This document shows positions 12,608-16,946 of a DNA stretch of 16,946 bases, in pieces. The notes beneath the pieces are model-generated. The model had not been told where the DNA came from, did not search any database, and worked only from the letters and a program-made list of their open reading frames with translations. This stretch comes from Gemmatimonadota bacterium (GTDB lineage: Bacteria > Gemmatimonadota > Gemmatimonadetes > Gemmatimonadales > GWC2-71-9): the NCBI GenBank assembly GCA_003221825.1, contig QHUE01000185.1, forward strand, positions 1 through 16,946, in the 5' to 3' direction. The position numbers and the translations under genes are program-made. Position 1 is the stretch's first letter. Each line of letters opens with the position of its first letter.

Positions 12608-14139
12608 TCCAGACCATCCCGCAGGCCGAGTCTGCGACTCTCAACCACCCATGGCGACGGTCCAGCGGCCGTCCGGCCGTCGGGCAGTCCGGCCGTCGTC
12701 CTGGACCGGCAATCATCCGCCAGGAGGGCGCCCGCCACGGCGAGCGCGCGGTCCAGGCCAGCCCGCGGCGGCGCCGCGAGCACCCGCGCGCCGGCACGCT
12801 CGAGGTACTTGATGTCGATCTCGCCCTTCACGAATTCGGCGTCGTCCATGACGCGCAGATGAAACGGCTGGCTCGTCGGCAGTCCGACGATCACCAGCTC
12901 ATTCAGCGCCCGCCGCATGCGCTGGATCGCGATCTCGCGCGTCTCACCCCAGGCGATGAGCTTGGCGAGCAACGGATCGTAGAACAGCGTCACATCGTTT
13001 CCCGCCTCGATCCCGGCATCCCACCGGATGCCCGGCCCGCTCGGCACCCGCAGATACTGCAGCACGCCCGTCGCCGGCAGAAAATCGTTGAACGGATCCT
13101 CGGCGGTGATGCGGCATTCGATCGCCGCCCCTCGCGGGTGAAGCTGGCCACCCGGGCCCGTCGCGCCGTGCACCCGCATCGGCTGGCCCGCCGCGATGCG
13201 CAGCTGCTCACGCACCAGATCCACGCCGTACACGAGCTCGGTCACGGGGTGCTCGACCTGGATCCGGGTGTTCATCTCGAGGAAGTAGAACTCGCCGGTG
13301 GCAGCCAGCAGAAACTCGATCGTGCCCGCGCTGACGTACCCGACTGCGCCCGCCGCCGCGGTGGCCGCTTCCGACAGGCGGCGCCGCAGCGCCGGCGACA
13401 CGGCGACCGACGGCGACTCCTCGATGAGCTTTTGATGGCGCCGCTGGATGCTACACTCGCGCTCGCCGAGCGCGACGACGCGGCCGCGGTGGTCGGCCAG
13501 AATCTGGATCTCGATGTGCCTGGGCCGCTCGAGATACTTCTCGACGTACACGCTGCCGTCGCCGAACGCCTTCTGCGCCTCCCGCCGGGCTGCCTCGAAC
13601 GCGCTTTCGAGCTCGGCCTCATTGGCGACGAGGCGCATGCCCTTGCCGCCCCCGCCGGCCACGGCCTTCAGCAGGACGGGGAACCCCAGTCGCTTCGCCT
13701 CGCGCCGCCCCTCGGCAGCGTCGCGCAGCGGCGCCGCGGTGCCCGGCACGACGTGGACGCCGGCAGCCTGCATGCGGCGCCGTGCCTCGGTCTTGTCGCC
13801 CATGGCGCGGATGGCGGAGGCAGGTGGGCCCACGAAGATGAGGCCGGCGTCCTTGCAGGCGTCGGCAAACGCGGCCCGCTCGGACAGAAAGCCGTATCCC
13901 GGATGGATCGCCTGGCAGCCGGTGTCTTTGGCGGCTGCGATCAGCTTGTGAATGTCGAGATAGGATTCGGCGGAGGGCGCGGGACCCAGCAGCACGGCGG
14001 CGTCGGCGTCGCGGACGTGGGGGGCGAGGCGATCAGGCTCGGAGTAGACCGCGACGGCCGCAAGACCTTCTTCGTGGCAGGCGCGGATCACGCGAACCGC
14101 GATTTCGCCGCGGTTCGCAACCAACACCCGTTTGATCAT
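12604..14139 (-). CDS. accC: Biotin carboxylase subunit of an acyl-CoA carboxylase
   Basis: ATP-grasp enzyme that carboxylates biotin with bicarbonate. 511 residues. N-terminal domain KRVLVANRGEIAVRVIRAC, HPGYGFLSE (79-87), ATP loop GGGGKGM (162-168), ERECSIQRRHQK (227-238), and EMNTRIQVEHPVTE (288-301) with Arg292; the C-terminal part has AIECRITAEDP, FYDPLLAKLIAWG. The core ends near residue 460. The tail contains a GC-rich repeat-coded stretch (RTTAGLPDGRTAAGPSP). No clear Shine-Dalgarno precedes the ATG at 14139; a 28-bp palindrome lies 20 bases upstream. The biotin carrier is separate (not fused as in PccA/AccA3), two genes downstream. accC is used as the generic name; the paired beta chain suggests a propionyl/acyl-CoA enzyme. 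Confidence 0.95.
   Translation of the reverse strand: MIKRVLVANRGEIAVRVIRACHEEGLAAVAVYSEPDRLAPHVRDADAAVLLGPAPSAESYLDIHKLIAAAKDTGCQAIHPGYGFLSERAAFADACKDAGLIFVGPPASAIRAMGDKTEARRRMQAAGVHVVPGTAAPLRDAAEGRREAKRLGFPVLLKAVAGGGGKGMRLVANEAELESAFEAARREAQKAFGDGSVYVEKYLERPRHIEIQILADHRGRVVALGERECSIQRRHQKLIEESPSVAVSPALRRRLSEAATAAAGAVGYVSAGTIEFLLAATGEFYFLEMNTRIQVEHPVTELVYGVDLVREQLRIAAGQPMRVHGATGPGGQLHPRGAAIECRITAEDPFNDFLPATGVLQYLRVPSGPGIRWDAGIEAGNDVTLFYDPLLAKLIAWGETREIAIQRMRRALNELVIVGLPTSQPFHLRVMDDAEFVKGEIDIKYLERAGARVLAAPPRAGLDRALAVAGALLADDCRSRTTAGLPDGRTAAGPSPWVVESRRLGLRDGLE
12660..12710. repeat. GC-rich imperfect repeat in the 3' part of accC
   Basis: The unit GACGGCCGGAC occurs twice on the minus strand at a 16-base distance, followed by a further GGCCG, and the block is flanked by GTCCAG and CTGGAC as an inverted pair. 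It codes for a low-complexity tail beyond the conserved carboxylase core, so insertion would be tolerated. Confidence 0.5.
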
Positions 14140-14158
14140 AGGAACATGATACGGTCGT

Positions 14159-14186
14159 GTAGGGGCGCAGCATGCTGCGCCCCTAC
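14159..14186. repeat. 28-bp perfect palindrome, copy 2
   Basis: Identical over all 28 bases to the copy at 3097-3124, again a 14-base arm beginning GTAGGGGCGC joined to its reverse complement. It fills half of the 58-base gap between the secreted TPR-like gene and accC, ending 20 bases before the accC ATG. The transcript would fold into a strong stem just ahead of the ribosome-binding region. An 8-bp palindrome ACACGTGT lies next to it at 14191-14198. Confidence 0.85.
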
Positions 14187-14197
14187 CAATACACGTG

Positions 14198-15133
14198 TCA
14201 CCTGCATCCTATCTCGGATTCCAACCCGAACGTGTCGAATGCTTTGCACAGCGCGCCGACGTTGCTCGTGGCGCGCCGATAGATCGCGGTCACGGGGGCG
14301 GTCCAGGTCTCATGTTCATCGACGGCGAGGCGCAATGCCGCGAAAACGAAATCCTGCGCCGGCACACGGTCAGCCTTCGTCTCCCTGCCGGTCACCCACA
14401 CGAGCGGCCGCTTGTTCCATTTTACCGCGCGTTCGTCGGGCGGCCGCTCGAATCCCATGCTGGCGCACACTGCGCGCGACTGGCTGAGCGCGCGCAGCGA
14501 CGGGTCTCGCGTCCGGAGCTCCCGGAGCACGCGGTTGCGCAACACGCTGTCGCCGCGCCACCGATCGAAGGGGACGATCACGAGATCCGGCCTGAGCCCG
14601 CGCGAAAACCGCAGATACCAGGCTGCCTGCGTATCCTCCTCGCCCGCGGTGAACAGCATGCCCTGGTGCGGACACGCCCGAAGGAGATTCTCGCCCAGCT
14701 CTTCGAGCACGGGCGGCAACCGGAGCCCCTCCGGGAGCATGTGCCAGGTGAGGGTCGCCGCCGCGCTGCCGGCCGCTTCCCAGTCGACATAGGCCCATTC
14801 GCCGAACACGTACACGCGGTACACGCGCGCCGAATCGGCCGTGCGGGTGCCGGCGCTCCAACGCGCCGCCCGCTCGAACGCCAGCTGCGCCGTGTCGAGC
14901 GTCGCGTGGGCCCACGCCGTATCGACCGTCACCGGCTTCTTGTGTGTGTGGTAATCGGCGCCGCGCTGCAGGTACGCGCGGCCCAGCTCGAGCCACGCCG
15001 GCCCGTCGGTGGAGTCCGCCGCGACGCGCGCCCAGAGCCCCGCGCGCACCGAATCGGTCTGGACGGGTTGAGCGGGCTGGGGACTCTGCACCAGCAGCGC
15101 CGCTACGGCTGCCTTATAGAGGAATATTCCCAT
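14198..15133 (-). CDS. Predicted exported protein with TPR-like region and DUF2723-like segment
   Basis: 311 residues. A hydrophobic N-terminus (about 3-16, IFLYKAAVAALLV) followed by a Pro/Gln/Ser stretch suggests export or a membrane anchor. Residues about 42-95 contain a TPR-like GPAWLELGRAYLQRG and LDTAQLAFERAARW. The segment 158-187 (GMLFTAGEEDTQAAWYLR... RPDLVIV) resembles the conserved LFTNGDNDT-x-WYLQ pattern near the C-terminal part of DUF2723 membrane proteins; this is from memory and needs a profile search. The ATG at 15133 overlaps the carboxyltransferase gene by 20 bases, so translation is coupled. Role unknown; an envelope protein inside a carboxylase operon is unexpected. Confidence 0.7.
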   Translation of the reverse strand: MGIFLYKAAVAALLVQSPQPAQPVQTDSVRAGLWARVAADSTDGPAWLELGRAYLQRGADYHTHKKPVTVDTAWAHATLDTAQLAFERAARWSAGTRTADSARVYRVYVFGEWAYVDWEAAGSAAATLTWHMLPEGLRLPPVLEELGENLLRACPHQGMLFTAGEEDTQAAWYLRFSRGLRPDLVIVPFDRWRGDSVLRNRVLRELRTRDPSLRALSQSRAVCASMGFERPPDERAVKWNKRPLVWVTGRETKADRVPAQDFVFAALRLAVDEHETWTAPVTAIYRRATSNVGALCKAFDTFGLESEIGCR

Positions 15134-16637
15134 GCTTCTTGGGCGGGTTCTTGCCGCGCTTGGTTTCCAGCGTGAGCAGGGCTTCGATCAACCGCGGACG
15201 CGTGTCGCGGGGATCGATGATGTCGTCGAGGTATCCGCGCGCGGCCGCCTGATACGGATGGGCGAACTTCTCGCGGTATTCATTCGTGCGCTCTTCGCTC
15301 GCCTCTCCTTTATAGAGGATCTCCACCGCGCCTTTCGGCCCCATGACGGCGATCTCGGCCGTCGGCCAGGCCACGTTGTAGTCGCCGCGGATGTGCTTGG
15401 AGCTCATGACGTCATAGGCGCCGCCATAGGCTTTGCGCGTGATGACGGTGAGCTTCGGCACCGTCGCTTCGCAGTAGGCAAACAGGAGCTTCGCGCCATG
15501 CTTGATGATGCCGCCGTGCTCCTGCGCGACACCCGGAAGAAACCCGGGGACGTCCTCGAACGTCACGAGCGGAATGTTGAAGGCGTCGCAGAAGCGAATG
15601 AAGCGGGCGCCCTTCACGGAGGCGGCGATATCGAGAACGCCGGCGAGCGCTGCCGGCTGATTCGCGACGATCCCCACCGGCCGGCCGGAGAGCCGCGCGA
15701 AGCCGACGATCAGATTGTTGCCGTAGTCCCGCTGCACCTCCAGAAACGCCCCGTTGTCCACGACATGCCGGAGCACGTCGTGCATGTCGTACGGCTTCGC
15801 CGGCTCGTCCGGAACCACTTCGAGCAACGCCTCTTCGCGCCGGTCCGGGGGGTCGTCGGGCGTGCGGGTGGGCGGGCTGTCGAGATTGTTGCCGGGGAGG
15901 AACGAGAGCAGGGTCCGGATCGCCGTGATCGACTCGAGCTCGGAATCGTGCACGAAGTGCGCGATGCCCGAGGTACCGCCATGCACGTCGGCGCCGCCCA
16001 GTTTCTCGAAGTCGACTTCCTCGTGCGTCACCGTCTTCACGACGTTCGGTCCCGTCACGAACATGTACGAGATGCCGCGCACCATGAAGATGAAATCGGT
16101 GATGGCGGGACTGTACACCGCGCCGCCCGCGCAGGGCCCGAGGATCGCGCTGATCTGCGGCACGACGCCGGAGGCCAGCGTGTTGCGCAGAAAGATGTCG
16201 GCGTAGCCGCCGAGGGACGCGACGCCCTCCTGAATGCGGGCGCCGCCCGAGTCGTTCAGGCCGACGACCGGCGCGCCGTTCTGCACGGCGAGATCCATCA
16301 CCTTGCAGATCTTTTCGGCGTGCGCTTCCGACAGTGCGCCGCCGAACACCGTGAAGTCCTGCGAGTAGACGTACACCAGGCGGCCTTCGACGCGTCCCCA
16401 TCCGGTCACGACGCCGTCGCCCAGCACTTTCTGCTCGGCGAGGCCGAAATCGGTGGCGCGGTGCGTGACGAAGCGGTCGAGCTCGACGAACGAGCCGGGG
16501 TCGAGCAGCACGTCGAGCCGCTCGCGCGCCGTCATCTTGCCTTTTTGATGTTGTGTTTCGACGCGTTCCGCGCCGCCGCCCTGCTCTGATTCAGATCGCT
16601 TCTGCTGGAGAAGCTCGAGTTTTTCTCGCATGGACAT
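15114..16637 (-). CDS. Acyl-CoA (propionyl-CoA type) carboxylase beta subunit
   Basis: Carboxyltransferase moving CO2 from carboxybiotin to an acyl-CoA. 507 residues, normal for the PccB/MmdA family. N-terminal crotonase-like half: KMTARERLDVLLDPGSFVELD, VYSQDFTVFGGALSEAHAEKI, GLNDSGGARIQEGVASLGGYADIF, ILGPCAGGAVYSPA. C-terminal half: GIVANQPAALAGVLD, FEDVPGFLPGVAQEHGGIIKHGAKLLFAY, RKAYGGAYDVMSSKHIRGD, and WPTAEIAVMGPKGAVEILY. Start either ATG at 16637 or the in-frame ATG at 16631; neither has a Shine-Dalgarno, the upstream being pyrimidine-rich. A TAATAT (16654-16649) close to the start might give a nearly leaderless transcript. Could be pccB; substrate specificity cannot be read with confidence. 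Confidence 0.95.
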   Translation of the reverse strand: MSMREKLELLQQKRSESEQGGGAERVETQHQKGKMTARERLDVLLDPGSFVELDRFVTHRATDFGLAEQKVLGDGVVTGWGRVEGRLVYVYSQDFTVFGGALSEAHAEKICKVMDLAVQNGAPVVGLNDSGGARIQEGVASLGGYADIFLRNTLASGVVPQISAILGPCAGGAVYSPAITDFIFMVRGISYMFVTGPNVVKTVTHEEVDFEKLGGADVHGGTSGIAHFVHDSELESITAIRTLLSFLPGNNLDSPPTRTPDDPPDRREEALLEVVPDEPAKPYDMHDVLRHVVDNGAFLEVQRDYGNNLIVGFARLSGRPVGIVANQPAALAGVLDIAASVKGARFIRFCDAFNIPLVTFEDVPGFLPGVAQEHGGIIKHGAKLLFAYCEATVPKLTVITRKAYGGAYDVMSSKHIRGDYNVAWPTAEIAVMGPKGAVEILYKGEASEERTNEYREKFAHPYQAAARGYLDDIIDPRDTRPRLIEALLTLETKRGKNPPKKHGNIPL

Positions 16638-16660
16638 GGAGGGAGAAGATATTAAAGAAA

Positions 16661-16689
16661 GAGGGGTCAGGAAGCCTTCCTGACCCCTC
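16661..16689 (-). terminator. Intrinsic terminator of the S1-type gene
   Basis: A 14-bp perfect stem (arm GAGGGGTCAGGAAG, its complement after one central base) is followed on the minus strand by TTTCTTTAAT. It lies between the stop at 16711 and the carboxyltransferase start, the right place to end the ribosomal S1 transcript. The sequence is palindromic, but without a T-rich tail in the plus direction. Confidence 0.8.
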
Positions 16690-16694
16690 GACCC

Positions 16695-16722
16695 CTAGAC
16701 GTCAAGGCGTCTAGACGTCTAG
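16695..16722 (-). other. Inverted repeat across the stop codon of the S1-type gene
   Basis: CTAGACGTC (16695-16703) pairs perfectly with GACGTCTAG (16714-16722) around ten bases that include the TAG stop. The inner CTAGACGTCTAG (16711-16722) is itself a 12-bp palindrome. It sits just before the terminator stem and could be part of a double 3' hairpin protecting the mRNA end. Confidence 0.5.
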
Positions 16723-16946
16723 CTCTTCCGGCGTCTCCTCGATCGGCGGCGCCGGGGCCGGCACCGGAATGATGTCGTCCTTGGGGAAGCCCGTGGCCGC
16801 CAGCACGATGCGATGATGGATGGGATCCACCTCCAGCACCTTCAACTCCACCGCCTGCCCTTCCTTCACCGCGTCGCCCGGCTGCTGAATGTCCGGAATC
16901 CCGAGCTGCGACATCGGCACGAAGCCCTCGATGTCGCTGCCGAGGT
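16711..16946 (-). CDS. rpsA: C-terminal end of a ribosomal protein S1-type protein (5' part outside window)
   Basis: 77 residues plus stop are visible. They contain the last two thirds of an S1 RNA-binding repeat: GSDIEGFVPMSQLG, a variable loop, then GQAVELKVLEVDPIHHRIVLAAT, which is the typical final strand pattern. The end is a short Pro/Ala/Glu tail (VPAPAPPIEETPEELDV) as in many bacterial S1 proteins. The gene reads out of the window at 16946. S1 identity fits the ribosomal neighbourhood, but other S1-repeat proteins cannot be excluded from this fragment. Confidence 0.78.
   Translation of the reverse strand, partial: LGSDIEGFVPMSQLGIPDIQQPGDAVKEGQAVELKVLEVDPIHHRIVLAATGFPKDDIIPVPAPAPPIEETPEELDV

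Noticed and set aside
12859..14487. 542-codon plus-strand open frame
   Set aside because: Complement of accC and the gene beside it; no domain, biased composition.

Overview
The window is a GC-rich bacterial chromosome segment, almost entirely coded on the minus strand, made of conserved housekeeping operons. Best guess for the source is Gemmatimonadota or a similar soil phylum: high GC, many GTG starts, a PASTA-less Ser/Thr kinase beside rpsO-pnp, and the order rplM-rpsI-rpsB-tsf-pyrH-frr-uppS-cdsA-dxr-rseP. This is inference from gene content; no 16S or marker search could be run.

Layout, read in the direction of transcription (high to low coordinates). The 3' end of a ribosomal S1-type gene (16946-16711) is followed by a strong hairpin terminator. 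Next comes an acyl-CoA (propionyl-CoA-type) carboxylase cluster: carboxyltransferase, a secreted TPR-like protein with a DUF2723-like segment, biotin carboxylase, a TrmA/RlmD-type RNA m5U methyltransferase and a biotin carrier protein (16637-10998). A good sigma70-like promoter overlaps the stop codon of the carrier gene and drives rplM-rpsI (10938-10091). Then follow rpsB, an attenuator-like hairpin, tsf, pyrH, frr, uppS, cdsA, dxr, rseP and a small unknown gene (9943-3008). Most junctions from pyrH to rseP overlap by 1 to 10 bases, so this looks like one operon linking translation factors, UMP kinase, undecaprenyl and phospholipid synthesis, isoprenoid synthesis and envelope proteolysis. A plus-strand tail-anchored Ser/Thr kinase (2035-3024) converges on it, and is divergent from rpsO-pnp (1973-1); pnp runs off the window.

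No mobile element, CRISPR array, tRNA or rRNA gene was seen, and no clearly new multi-gene system. Two kinds of observation deserve attention. First, two essential genes 0.6 to 1.6 kb apart are damaged: frr lacks about 60 internal codons in frame (most of domain II), and cdsA lacks roughly 40 codons and is frameshifted, which creates an artificial CdsA-Dxr fusion frame. Both could be assembly collapses or real deletions. Second, small repeats are scattered in spacers and even inside genes: two identical copies of a perfect 28-bp palindrome (3097-3124 and 14159-14186), and three loci with a 7-bp period (3283-3308, 5650-5684, 10044-10092), plus a hairpin that can also be parsed in 7-mers (16661-16689).
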